A DNA stretch of 38,294 bases from positions 1-38,294 of the forward strand of contig NZ_QVLT01000039.1 in NCBI RefSeq assembly GCF_003417065.2, written 5' to 3'. Below the pieces are notes generated by a model that ran no database searches, had not been told where the DNA came from, and was given only the letters and a program-made list of their open reading frames with translations. Shown here piece after piece: positions 11,062-18,970 of this stretch; within the stretch, counting starts at the first letter, position 1, and each line of letters starts with the position of its first letter. The stretch comes from Hymenobacter lapidiphilus (GTDB lineage: Bacteria; Bacteroidota; Bacteroidia; Cytophagales; Hymenobacteraceae). Position numbers and translations under genes: made by a program.

Positions 11062-12897
11062 TCACCGCCCCAACACGCCGCGCAGCTTGGCCGGCAGCAG
11101 CCCAATGGCGCGGGCTTTCCAATCGGCCCACGGCGAATGGCTCAGGCCCTGCCCCTGCCACGCGCCGATGGCCTGGGCCAGGTGCTGGGCCAGGGTGCGG
11201 TAGTGGCGGCGGTGGTAGTGGCGCAGGTTGTTAGTCACGTCGGCAGGCGTCTGCACGAACTCGCGCACGTCGAGGATGAAGCAGTTTTCGGCCGAAGTCA
11301 CGAATTCGGCCAACGCCTGGTTCATAAGTTCGTGACGTGCCTGGGCCCCGGTTTCGCCCGAGTCGGGCACGTCGATTTCGGCCCCGTTGAGCAGGAAAAC
11401 GGGCACGCGAGCCGGCACCTGGGCCCGTAGCCAGCGCAGGTTCTGCTGAAACTCGGCGGGCGAAATCGGGCCTTCGGGCGCAAACTCGCGGGCGAAACGG
11501 CGCAGAAAATCCTCATCCATTCGCTGAAAACGGCGCTGGGCGTAGCGGTCGGCCAGCGCGGCGGGCGGCTCGGCCGTAATATTCTGGTAGGCGCCGAAGG
11601 GTACACGGTGGCCGGTAGTACGCTCGCGGTACAGCGGCTGGGTGTAGTCCATCAACGGGCTGTACACCAGCACGTCGTAACCAGACTCCCAGAGGCGCGT
11701 GTCGAAAGCCTCGCGGCCCAAGAAAGGCAACGCGGCGGCCAAGCGCTGCTGCTCGGCGGCGGACCACTCGCGGGTGGCGCGCAGCAGCAGCGTGTGCTCC
11801 AGATGTACCGGAATCTGGTGCTCGTTGTTGAAGTTGAACTCCTCGGTTACGTCGAGGTCGAAGGCCTGCAGGAAGGGCGTGAGCTGGCCCAAGTCGCAGC
11901 CGCCCTTCAGCAGCACCCGCAGCCGCTTTTGGGGCGTGCCCGCCACCGGGGTAGCTGGGATTTCGGGCGCGGTGACAGCAGCTCCGCTGGTAATCCAGGT
12001 AGGTTTTTCGGTTGGGCTTAGTTCAGTGGCCACTTCGCCCCGCACTTCCAGCGCCGGAAAACCCAGGTAAGCGTAGGTGAACTGCTCGATGCCCAGGTGC
12101 AGAATACGGCAGGAAAACACGAGTTGCTCCAGCCGGTTTTCGGCCACATGAAGGCAATAGATGCCCACTAGGCCATAGTCGCCGAACCGGTCGTGCACGC
12201 GCACGGTGCCCCAACGGCGGGCCGGGTCGCGCAGGCTGACCTCCAACTCGGGCAGCGTTACGCGGCGCTTGGTGAAATTGAGTTGGTTGGAGCGGTTGAT
12301 GAGCTCTTCGAGCCGGCCCAAATCGGGCATCACCGCAGCCGGGCCCTCACGGAATTCCACTTGCACCTGGGCATCGCGCAGGAAGGCCAGGTTGTCATCG
12401 TACTGGATACGGGCTTGCTGTTGGCGCTCCAACAGCTTGTATTGCGCCAAGCGCGAGAGCGTGGGGTCGGGCTGGCCGCTGGCGCGCAGCAACGGGGCCA
12501 GTTGGGGCAGCTCGGTGGGGTCAGCGACCTGCAAATCAGGATTGTAGAACTGCGCTTCGGCCCGGTTGGCGGGGTTGTCGTCGAGAAACAGGACATTTGG
12601 CGCCCGCAACTGCATCTGGGTCAGCAGCTCCTTAATAATGGGGCCCTTGGGCTGCCAGCTGATGCGCGGGAACACGAACAGCTCCCAGATTCCCAGCTCC
12701 CGCAGCCGCGCCTCAGCCGGGGCAAAGTCGTTTTTGCTGACGATGGTGTGCACAATACCGCGGGCCGCCGTGTCGCGCACCAGCTGCAGGTTGGCCTCCA
12801 CTGCCGTTACCGCGCCTTCCGAGAGCGTGCCCTGCCAGAACGTGTCGTCGAGGTCCCAGATGACGAGCTTGACGGGGGCATCAGTTGCCAGTATCAT
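11062..12897 (-). CDS. FkbH-like HAD-IIIC family protein
   Basis: 611 residues. N-terminal HAD-IIIC domain with VIWDLDDTFWQGTL (nucleophile D15, acid D17) and LFLDDNPANR. A following GNAT-like FkbH segment contains INRSNQLNFTKRR and FGDYGLVGIYCLHV. The last 270 residues start with LLKGGCDLGQ and end with NNLRHYHRRHYRTLAQHLAQAI, which recalls the first and last blocks of SGNH esterase-like proteins; that match is weak. FkbH-type proteins load glyceryl groups from 1,3-bisphosphoglycerate in polyketide pathways and also occur in surface-sugar clusters. Here it faces away from pseB, so a role in decorating the glycan is plausible. Substrate not determined. Confidence 0.82.
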   Translation of the reverse strand: MILATDAPVKLVIWDLDDTFWQGTLSEGAVTAVEANLQLVRDTAARGIVHTIVSKNDFAPAEARLRELGIWELFVFPRISWQPKGPIIKELLTQMQLRAPNVLFLDDNPANRAEAQFYNPDLQVADPTELPQLAPLLRASGQPDPTLSRLAQYKLLERQQQARIQYDDNLAFLRDAQVQVEFREGPAAVMPDLGRLEELINRSNQLNFTKRRVTLPELEVSLRDPARRWGTVRVHDRFGDYGLVGIYCLHVAENRLEQLVFSCRILHLGIEQFTYAYLGFPALEVRGEVATELSPTEKPTWITSGAAVTAPEIPATPVAGTPQKRLRVLLKGGCDLGQLTPFLQAFDLDVTEEFNFNNEHQIPVHLEHTLLLRATREWSAAEQQRLAAALPFLGREAFDTRLWESGYDVLVYSPLMDYTQPLYRERTTGHRVPFGAYQNITAEPPAALADRYAQRRFQRMDEDFLRRFAREFAPEGPISPAEFQQNLRWLRAQVPARVPVFLLNGAEIDVPDSGETGAQARHELMNQALAEFVTSAENCFILDVREFVQTPADVTNNLRHYHRRHYRTLAQHLAQAIGAWQGQGLSHSPWADWKARAIGLLPAKLRGVLGR

Positions 12898-12898
12898 T

Positions 12899-12919
12899 CA
12901 GTTGCTAGTTGCTAGTTGC
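12899..12919 (-). repeat. Heptamer array before the FkbH-like gene
   Basis: CAGTTGC, TAGTTGC, TAGTTGC in register, starting one base from the ATG of the minus-strand gene and running into the left arm of the hairpin element. Confidence 0.55.
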
Positions 12920-13046
12920 CAGGCAAAGGAACGTCATTCAGAGCGAAGCGAAGAATCTCGCTTGAACTCGTTGAACAATCGTCGCGCAACCGTAGTGAGC
13001 GAGATTCTTCGCTGCGCTCTGAATGACGTTCCTTTGCCTGGCAACT
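12914..13046. repeat. Hairpin element, subfamily B
   Basis: Arms 12914-12962 and 12998-13046 (49 bases each) pair with one mismatch in the central 45 bases. The core is TCATTCAGAGCGAAGCGAAG. The loop carries CTCGTTGAACAAT, almost the same as the loop of the copy at 29608-29717. It sits in the divergent gap between the FkbH-like gene and pseB. Confidence 0.85.
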
Positions 13047-13078
13047 CACCACTGGCAACTGATAACTGCCTACTTTTG
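13044..13078 (+). repeat. Heptamer array running into the pseB promoter
   Basis: ACTCACC, ACTGGCA, ACTGATA, ACTGCCT, ACTTTTG are in one seven-base register, and the last unit is part of the TACTTTTG box. Confidence 0.55.
13071..13078 (+). promoter_or_regulatory. Predicted -7 box for pseB
   Basis: TACTTTTG, a full match to TAnnTTTG, 58 bases before the pseB ATG. It is the likely main promoter of the pseudaminic acid genes. Confidence 0.5.
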
Positions 13079-13136
13079 CCCTCCCCCATCCCGGCTGCTT
13101 ATCGAGCCGGCACTTCCTTCTCTCATTACCTTTCTC

Positions 13137-14156
13137 ATGGCCCTCGACCTCAACCATAAATCCATTCTGGTAACCGGCGGCACCGGTTCGTTCGGCAAGC
13201 AGTTCGTCGAAACCGTGTTCCGGCTCTATCCGCAGGTGAAACGGCTGGTGGTGTACTCGCGCGATGAGCTCAAGCAGTACGAGATGTCGCAGCTGTTTCC
13301 GCATTCCGAGTTTCCGGCTATCCGCTACTTCATCGGCGATGTGCGCGACGGCGAGCGGCTCAAGCGGGCCTGCGAGGGTATCGACATCATTGTGCACGCC
13401 GCCGCCCTCAAGCAGGTGCCCGCCGCCGAGTACAACCCGATGGAGTGCATTAAAACCAATATTTTCGGGGCCGAGAATGTGATTAACGCGGCCCTCGACT
13501 GCGGCATAACCGACGTGGTGGCCCTGAGCACCGACAAGGCCGCCGCGCCAATTAACCTCTACGGCGCCACCAAGCTCTGCTCCGACAAGCTGTTTGTGGC
13601 CGCCAACAACATGAAGGGCTCGCGCGATTTGCGCTTTTCGGTGGTGCGCTACGGCAACGTAATCGGCTCGCGGGGCTCAGTGGTACCATTTTTCCTGCAG
13701 CGCCGTGCGTCGGGTGTACTGCCGATCACCCACCCCGACATGACGCGCTTCCACATCTCGCTCGATGAGGGCGTGGACTTGGTGCTGTATGCGCTGGAAA
13801 ACAGCTGGGGCGGCGAGATTTTTGTACCCAAAATTCCGAGCTATAAAATCACGGAAGTGGCCGAAGCCATCGGCCCCAACTGCCGGCAGGAAGTCGTGGG
13901 CATCCGGCCCGGCGAGAAGCTGCACGAGGAAATGATTACCGAAACCGACGCCCTGAGCACCGTCGAGCTCGACAAATATTACGTCATTCTGCCCTTCACC
14001 CCGCGCTGGGATGTGGACGAGTTCATCGCCCACTTCCACGGCCGCCGCACCGAGCCCGGCTTCCATTACGACTCCAGCAACAACACCGACTGGCTCTCGG
14101 CCGAGCAAATCCGCGAGGAAATCCGCCTGCACGTGGACGCGGATTTTGTAGTGTAG
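13137..14156 (+). CDS. pseB: UDP-N-acetylglucosamine 4,6-dehydratase (inverting)
   Basis: First step of pseudaminic acid synthesis: UDP-GlcNAc is dehydrated and epimerised at C5 with bound NADP. 339 residues from ATG 13137. An in-frame ATG at 13023 lies in the hairpin element, and the extra 38 residues do not fit the family. Rossmann motif GGTGSFG (14-20), catalytic STD133-K134 and Y142-GAT-K146 as in the FlaA1/PseB branch of short-chain dehydrogenases. The C-terminal part has RPGEKLHEEMI. Cytoplasmic. Followed by pseC after a 152-base gap that holds a hairpin and a second promoter-like box. Confidence 0.96.
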   Translation: MALDLNHKSILVTGGTGSFGKQFVETVFRLYPQVKRLVVYSRDELKQYEMSQLFPHSEFPAIRYFIGDVRDGERLKRACEGIDIIVHAAALKQVPAAEYNPMECIKTNIFGAENVINAALDCGITDVVALSTDKAAAPINLYGATKLCSDKLFVAANNMKGSRDLRFSVVRYGNVIGSRGSVVPFFLQRRASGVLPITHPDMTRFHISLDEGVDLVLYALENSWGGEIFVPKIPSYKITEVAEAIGPNCRQEVVGIRPGEKLHEEMITETDALSTVELDKYYVILPFTPRWDVDEFIAHFHGRRTEPGFHYDSSNNTDWLSAEQIREEIRLHVDADFVV

Positions 14157-14172
14157 GGAAGGTCTGATAGCG

Positions 14173-14254
14173 TTTTCTCGCGGAGGCTCATGCAGGAATG
14201 TGCAGAAGCGAAGAGAGGATTTCCTTTTATCCTCTCTTCGCTTCTGCGAGAAAA
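14173..14254. repeat. Nested hairpin between pseB and pseC
   Basis: Inner arms 14202-14220 and 14229-14247 are perfect 19-bp inverted repeats around an eight-base loop. Outer arms TTTTCTCGC (14173-14181) and GCGAGAAAA (14246-14254) add a second pairing option. The A-run after the right arm does not give a forward T-tract. It may attenuate transcription from pseB to pseC or be a small mobile repeat. Confidence 0.75.
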
Positions 14255-14295
14255 ACCCGTTGAAAAGCGACTTCTAAACAACCAGCCCGCCGCCA

Positions 14296-14303
14296 TACTT
14301 TTG
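14296..14303 (+). promoter_or_regulatory. Predicted -7 box for pseC, five bases before the ATG
   Basis: TACTTTTG fits TAnnTTTG fully. The ATG follows at 14309, so transcription would start at about the start codon (leaderless mRNA). Confidence 0.45.
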
Positions 14304-14308
14304 GGTTT

Positions 14309-15499
14309 ATGAACGCCTCCCATTTCCAGCCAACCCGCCCCATTGCCTACGGCCGTCAGCACATCACCGCCGATGATGAACAGGCCGTGCTGGCTGCCCT
14401 GCGCTCCGACTATCTCACCCAGGGGCCGCTGGTGGCGGAGTTTGAAGAAAAATTTGCGGCTTACGTGGGGGCTGAATACGCAGTGGCGGTGAGCAATGGT
14501 ACGGCGGCGCTGCACCTATGCGCGCTGGCGCTAGGCGTGCAGCCCGGCCAACGCGTTATCACCACGCCCATCACATTTGCTGCCTCGGCCAACTGCGTAC
14601 GCTACTGCGGCGGCGAGGTGCATTTCGTTGATATCGACCCCGCCACCGCGCTCATCGACCTGGCAGCCGTGCGCCAGCTGCTCGAAAGCCACCCCAAAGG
14701 CTATTTCCACGGGCTGATTCCGGTAGATTTCGCGGGCCTGCCGGTGAACTTGGAGCAGGCCCGCCAGCTTTGCGACGAGTTCGGCCTCTGGCTGCTCGAA
14801 GACAGCTGCCACGCGCCTGGCGGGTCGTTCGTGGATAGCCAGGGCCAGGCCCAGAACTGCGGCAACGGCCAGTTCGCCGATCTGGCCATCTTCAGCTTCC
14901 ACCCCGTGAAGCACATTGCCACCGGCGAGGGCGGCATGATTACCACCAACCGCCGCGACCTGTACGAGCACTTGCTGCGCCTGCGCACCCACGGCATCAC
15001 CAAAGAAGCCAAACAACTCAGCCGCCCCGATGAAGGCGGCTGGTACATGGAGATGCAGGAGCTAGGCTATAACTACCGCCTGCCCGACATGCTGTGCGCC
15101 CTGGGCATCAGCCAGCTGCAGCGCGCCGACGAGGGCATGGCGCGCCGCCGTACGCTGGCCGCCCGCTACGATGCAGCTTTCGCCGAACTACCCGCCGTTC
15201 GGCCCCTGGCCGGCGCACCGGGCCACGCCTACCACTTGTATGTGATTCAGGTAGCCGACCGCCGAGGCCTGTACGATGCGTTGCGCGAAAAGCAGATTTT
15301 TGCGCAGGTACACTACATTCCGGTACATCGGATGCCCTACTACCAAAGTCTGGGTTGGTTGGAAGGCGACTTTCCGCAGGCCGAAGCCTACTACGCCCAC
15401 TGCCTCAGCATCCCGCTGTTCCCCAGCCTCACCGATGAGGAGCAACATTATGTGATTGACTGCATTCGGGAGTTCATTTCGCAGCAGGAACCGGCGTGA
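14309..15499 (+). CDS. pseC: UDP-4-amino-4,6-dideoxy-N-acetyl-beta-L-altrosamine transaminase
   Basis: Second step of the pathway: PLP-dependent transfer of an amino group from glutamate to C4 of the PseB product. 396 residues of the DegT/DnrJ/EryC1 fold. Early signature PIAYGRQHITADDEQAVLAALRSDYLTQGP, a Gly/Thr phosphate site VSNGTAALHLC, LLEDSCHAPGG, and the PLP lysine K201 in FSFHPVKHIATGEGGM. Length is normal. It overlaps the next gene by four bases (GTGA), so the two are probably translated together. Confidence 0.96.
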   Translation: MNASHFQPTRPIAYGRQHITADDEQAVLAALRSDYLTQGPLVAEFEEKFAAYVGAEYAVAVSNGTAALHLCALALGVQPGQRVITTPITFAASANCVRYCGGEVHFVDIDPATALIDLAAVRQLLESHPKGYFHGLIPVDFAGLPVNLEQARQLCDEFGLWLLEDSCHAPGGSFVDSQGQAQNCGNGQFADLAIFSFHPVKHIATGEGGMITTNRRDLYEHLLRLRTHGITKEAKQLSRPDEGGWYMEMQELGYNYRLPDMLCALGISQLQRADEGMARRRTLAARYDAAFAELPAVRPLAGAPGHAYHLYVIQVADRRGLYDALREKQIFAQVHYIPVHRMPYYQSLGWLEGDFPQAEAYYAHCLSIPLFPSLTDEEQHYVIDCIREFISQQEPA

Positions 15500-16221
15500 A
15501 AAAGGTTGGCATCATTTCGCAGGCCCGCATGACCAGCACCCGGCTGCCGGGCAAAGTGCTGCAGCCGATTGGCGGCCGGCCGCTGCTGGCGTACCATATC
15601 GAGCGGCTGCAAGCCAGCGGACTACCTGTTTATCTGGCCATCACCACCAACGCCACCGACGACCCGCTGGCCGATTTCGCGGCGGCCCACAGCTTGCCCG
15701 TTACCCGCGGCCCCGAAGACGACGTACTGGCCCGCTACCAGCAGTGCGCCGCCGCGCACGAGCTGGACGTTATCGTGCGCGTAACCTCCGACTGCCCGCT
15801 GCTGGATGATGGGCTGATTGCGCAAGCCGTGCAGGAGTATCTGGCGGCCGACAACCCGCGCCTCTACCTCTCCAACGTGCTGGTGCGCACCTATCCGCGG
15901 GGTTTCGATTTCGAGGTCTTCTCGCGGGAACTGCTGGAGAAAGCCTATCAACACGCTACCACCGCTGCCGACCGGGAGCACGTCACGCCCTACATCCACC
16001 AGAACCGCTCGGGCCGGGTGGACTTCGCCCACGTAACCCGCCCCACCAACCGCAGCAACTACCGCATCACCGTCGATACGGCCGAGGATTTTGAGCTGAT
16101 TCGCCGGCTGATAGAAGAGCATCAAGCTGATACTTTAGCGACTGAGGAGCTGATTGACTTACTTGACAGGCACCCGGAGTTAGTAGCTATAAATGCTCAT
16201 ATTGAGCAGAAGAAGCTGTAG
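15496..16221 (+). CDS. pseF: SpsF-type cytidylyltransferase, probable CMP-pseudaminic acid synthetase
   Basis: 241 residues from GTG 15496. The start IISQARMTSTRLPGKVLQPIGGRPLL is the nucleotide-binding signature of SpsF/NeuA-like cytidylyltransferases, followed by VTSDCPLLDD and YRITVDTAEDFELI. It is closer to SpsF than to classical Helicobacter PseF. Between pseC and pseG it is the only enzyme in the cluster that could activate pseudaminic acid with CTP, and this assigns the role by context. Base composition falls from about codon 210 onward into the AT-rich insert that follows. Cytoplasmic. Confidence 0.82.
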   Translation: MKKVGIISQARMTSTRLPGKVLQPIGGRPLLAYHIERLQASGLPVYLAITTNATDDPLADFAAAHSLPVTRGPEDDVLARYQQCAAAHELDVIVRVTSDCPLLDDGLIAQAVQEYLAADNPRLYLSNVLVRTYPRGFDFEVFSRELLEKAYQHATTAADREHVTPYIHQNRSGRVDFAHVTRPTNRSNYRITVDTAEDFELIRRLIEEHQADTLATEELIDLLDRHPELVAINAHIEQKKL

Positions 16222-16324
16222 TTGAAATATTTCGCATCCTGTTATATTGCAGACAATAGCTATGTATACATACTAATAAATTCAAACTTATTAATATGTT
16301 CACACTCTTTACATTTAGATTTTT

Positions 16325-16717
16325 ATGCGCAGAAGCTATCCTATATTTCATTGGTTGTTAGTGATTCTAATAAGCCCCTTACTGTTAATATTCATTGACA
16401 TATTATTAAAAGAAACTCCTAACCAATTATTTGACTCTATATCTATGTACTTACTCTTTCTACTATTCGGCTTTATCTTTTCAATTCCCACATCTATAGT
16501 TTATTTTATCTACTTCAACCACTTGCCAGATTATAATAATGATCTTATTTCAACTAAAATTATCTTGATTTTAATTTCAGTTGTTGGGATTTGCCTCACA
16601 ATGATTTCAATAGGAGGAAGCATGAGCCAAGATACAATGATTGCGTATTCAATTACATCAATCGTTATCGGGACATTGCTAAAGTTAAAATCCAGTAACA
16701 TTAAGCATAGCGCTTAG
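16325..16717 (+). CDS. AT-rich orphan ORF, four-helix membrane protein of unknown function
   Basis: 130 residues, very hydrophobic, with likely membrane segments at about 8-28, 39-66, 77-97 and 104-122 and a Lys-rich tail. I recognise no family. The codons are AT-rich (Ile, Asn, Tyr, Leu by TTA/ATA), and the 60 bases before it (16261-16320) contain only 12 G or C, against over 60 percent GC in its neighbours. It begins TTAGATTTTTATGCGC and is followed by TTAGATTTATGCGC at the pseG start, an imperfect direct repeat that includes both start codons. This points to recent acquisition inside the pse operon. Possible roles include a small immunity or membrane-effector protein, but nothing shows this. 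Confidence 0.6.
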   Translation: MRRSYPIFHWLLVILISPLLLIFIDILLKETPNQLFDSISMYLLFLLFGFIFSIPTSIVYFIYFNHLPDYNNDLISTKIILILISVVGICLTMISIGGSMSQDTMIAYSITSIVIGTLLKLKSSNIKHSA

Positions 16718-16721
16718 ATTT

Positions 16722-18200
16722 ATGCGCCTCCTACTCCGTGCCGATGGAAACGCCTGCATTGGCCTGGGCCACGTGATGCGGCTGCTGGCGCTGGCCGAAA
16801 TCCTGCGGGCCGATTTTCCGGAGCAGCTGTTCCTGATTCGGGAGCCCGATGCGGCCCTTACGCAGCAGCTCACGGCCGCCGGCCTGCTGGTGCAGGCTCT
16901 ACCCGCCCGCCCGCTGCCCGAGGAAGCCGCCGACTTGGCCGCCCGCCTGCTCCGGCCCGACGACGTGCTGGTGCTCGACGGCTACGATTTCCGCTACGAC
17001 TACCAGAATACCGTGCGCGGGGCCGTGCACCGGCTGGTGTACCTCGACGATTTGCACGCCTACCCGCTGGCCGCCGACTTGGTACTCAATCCCGCTGGCG
17101 GCCTTACTACTGCTGATTACGAGCTGCGCCAGCCGGGAGCCCGCCTGCTCAACGGGCCCGCTTACGCACCGCTGCGGGCCGCTTTCCAGCACGAGCCAGC
17201 CGAAAATGACGCGGCGGAGCCCGACCCAGCCGTAGTATTCGTGTGCCTGGGCGGGGCCGACCCCACCCACCAGACCCGCCGCGTGGCCGCCGGGCTGCTG
17301 GCGCTGCCGGGCTTGCGCCGGGTACACGCGGTGGTGGGAGGGGCCTATCAGGGCTGGGAGGCCTTGCACGCCTGGGCCACCGACCAGCCGAATCTCACGC
17401 TGCACCGCCACCTAGCCGCCCCGGAGCTGGCCGCCCTGATGCGTGAGTGCGGCGCGGCCGTATGCTCGGCCAGCACCGTGAGCTACGAATACTGCGCGGC
17501 CGGCGGCGGCCTGCTGCTGCTGCTACCTACCGCCGACAATCAGCACGACCTCGACCACTACCTGCGCGGGGCCGGGCTGGCCCGGCCCTTCACGGCGGCG
17601 GCCAACATCCTCACTTCCTCCGAAGCGGGCCGGTTGGCTTCCCAGCTGCAAAAGGCCCAACACCGGGTGTTCGACGGCCAAGCCCCCGTACGCTTGCGTC
17701 AGGAGTTTCAGGCCCTGCGGCGGCCCCCGCCGCCCTTCGCCCTGCGCCCCGCCACCCCCGCCGACTCGGCTCAGCTGCTGGCCTGGGCCAACGAACCGGC
17801 CGTGCGTCGATTCTCCTTCAACCCCGAACCAGTGGCCGAGGCCGACCATGAGCGGTGGTTTGCAGCTCGGCTGGCTGACGACCACGCCCTGCTGCTACTG
17901 GCTCAAGACGCTGCCACGGGTCGCCCGGCGGGGCTCATCCGGTTTACGGTAGAAGCTGAAACGGCCACGCTCAGCTACCTGCTCGATGCCGATTTCCGGG
18001 GCCGGGGGCTGGCGCCGCTGCTGCTGCTGGCCGGCACGCGGCGGCTGCTGGCGCAATTCCCGCGGGTGCGCCGGGTACTGGGCCATGTGCAGGCTGCTAA
18101 CGCCGCCTCGGTTCATGCCTTCGAGCGGGCCGGTTTTCAGCAGAAGGGCACTATAAATCCGGCTGATTCGCTTACGTTTGTCTGGCTGGGCACGGGCTGA
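16722..18200 (+). CDS. pseG: Fused PseG (UDP-sugar hydrolase) and PseH-like GNAT acetyltransferase
   Basis: 492 residues that join two pathway steps. The N-terminal part, about 1-330, is PseG: RADGNACIGLGHVMR with H17, the catalytic base position in PseG, and the GT-B-like segments VCLGGADPTHQTRR and SASTVSYEYCAAGGGLLLLLPTADNQ. It removes UDP from the diacetamido sugar nucleotide. The C-terminal part, about 338-492, is a GNAT domain: FALRPATPADSAQLLAWANEPAVRR, LSYLLDADFRGRGLAPLLLLAG (acetyl-CoA loop) and NAASVHAFERAGFQQKG. This matches PseH, which acetylates the 4-amino group before hydrolysis. The fusion supplies both steps, so no separate pseH is expected. ATG 16722 is four bases after the stop of the AT-rich ORF. 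Confidence 0.93.
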   Translation: MRLLLRADGNACIGLGHVMRLLALAEILRADFPEQLFLIREPDAALTQQLTAAGLLVQALPARPLPEEAADLAARLLRPDDVLVLDGYDFRYDYQNTVRGAVHRLVYLDDLHAYPLAADLVLNPAGGLTTADYELRQPGARLLNGPAYAPLRAAFQHEPAENDAAEPDPAVVFVCLGGADPTHQTRRVAAGLLALPGLRRVHAVVGGAYQGWEALHAWATDQPNLTLHRHLAAPELAALMRECGAAVCSASTVSYEYCAAGGGLLLLLPTADNQHDLDHYLRGAGLARPFTAAANILTSSEAGRLASQLQKAQHRVFDGQAPVRLRQEFQALRRPPPPFALRPATPADSAQLLAWANEPAVRRFSFNPEPVAEADHERWFAARLADDHALLLLAQDAATGRPAGLIRFTVEAETATLSYLLDADFRGRGLAPLLLLAGTRRLLAQFPRVRRVLGHVQAANAASVHAFERAGFQQKGTINPADSLTFVWLGTG

Positions 18201-18235
18201 AATCAGCTCCATTCTTAGGCCTCTATTCCGCTACT

Positions 18236-18946
18236 GTGACTGCTACTATTTCGCCACGCGATAATGCCCAACGGGCTTACCGAAGCCGCCTGCTGTTCAA
18301 ATTGATTATTGCCTTTGGCGCGGCCAGCCTGGCAGCCAACATCCTGTTTATGAGCCTGCCAGCCGATTACCCAGTGGAAGAGCCGTATGGCTTTGGGCAG
18401 CTGGTTATCCTCCTGCAGGCCGGGGTGACACTGCTACAAATCCCAGTGCATATTCTTGCCATCGTGTTTTTTCTACAATGGTTCCGGCGGGCTTATTACA
18501 ACCTGTGGAAGATTGGCCGACGCCCCGACCACACGGATGGCTGGGCGGTGGGTAGCTGGTTTATTCCGGTGCTGAATCTATTTCGGCCCTACTCCATCAT
18601 GAAGGAAATCTGGTACGATACAGGAGCCACCACCTCGGCGGCCACCGATTCGCGCACGGTGCTACGCTGGTGGTGGGTGGCATATCTGGTGCATGTTTTC
18701 GGCAACTCGATGGCCAATACGGCGATGAAAAAGGCCGAAACGATGCCGCAACTTTTGGGTGCCATGCCGTTCAGCGTGTTTTCCGATGTGGCTGATATTG
18801 CCTCTGCCGCCCTCAGCATTCTGGTTATCGGCTACGTGCACCAAGCCGAGCAGCATTGGCAAGGCCGGGCGCAGCTGCAAAGCCTGGGCGGGCCAGCTCC
18901 GGAACCGATATCATTACTGCCCACCGAGGAGGAACACTACGGCTAG
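18236..18946 (+). CDS. DUF4328 membrane protein
   Basis: 236 residues from GTG 18236. Hydrophobic segments at about 21-43, 58-82, 104-118, 140-160 and 175-200, with the DUF4328 signature WFRRAYYNLWKIGRR, GWAVGSWFIPVLNLFRPYSIMKEIWYDTG and LRWWWVAYLV. The family has no established function. It lies between pseG-H and pseI on the same strand, but a likely pseI promoter follows, so it may be a passenger rather than a pathway member. Confidence 0.8.
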   Translation: MTATISPRDNAQRAYRSRLLFKLIIAFGAASLAANILFMSLPADYPVEEPYGFGQLVILLQAGVTLLQIPVHILAIVFFLQWFRRAYYNLWKIGRRPDHTDGWAVGSWFIPVLNLFRPYSIMKEIWYDTGATTSAATDSRTVLRWWWVAYLVHVFGNSMANTAMKKAETMPQLLGAMPFSVFSDVADIASAALSILVIGYVHQAEQHWQGRAQLQSLGGPAPEPISLLPTEEEHYG

Positions 18947-18958
18947 CGGCGGGCTGCG

Positions 18959-18966
18959 TATTTTTG
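18959..18966 (+). promoter_or_regulatory. Predicted -7 box for pseI, four bases before the ATG
   Basis: TATTTTTG, then CCCC, then ATG at 18971. As for pseC and rlmD, the initiation site would fall on or near the start codon. Confidence 0.45.
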
Positions 18967-18970
18967 CCCC

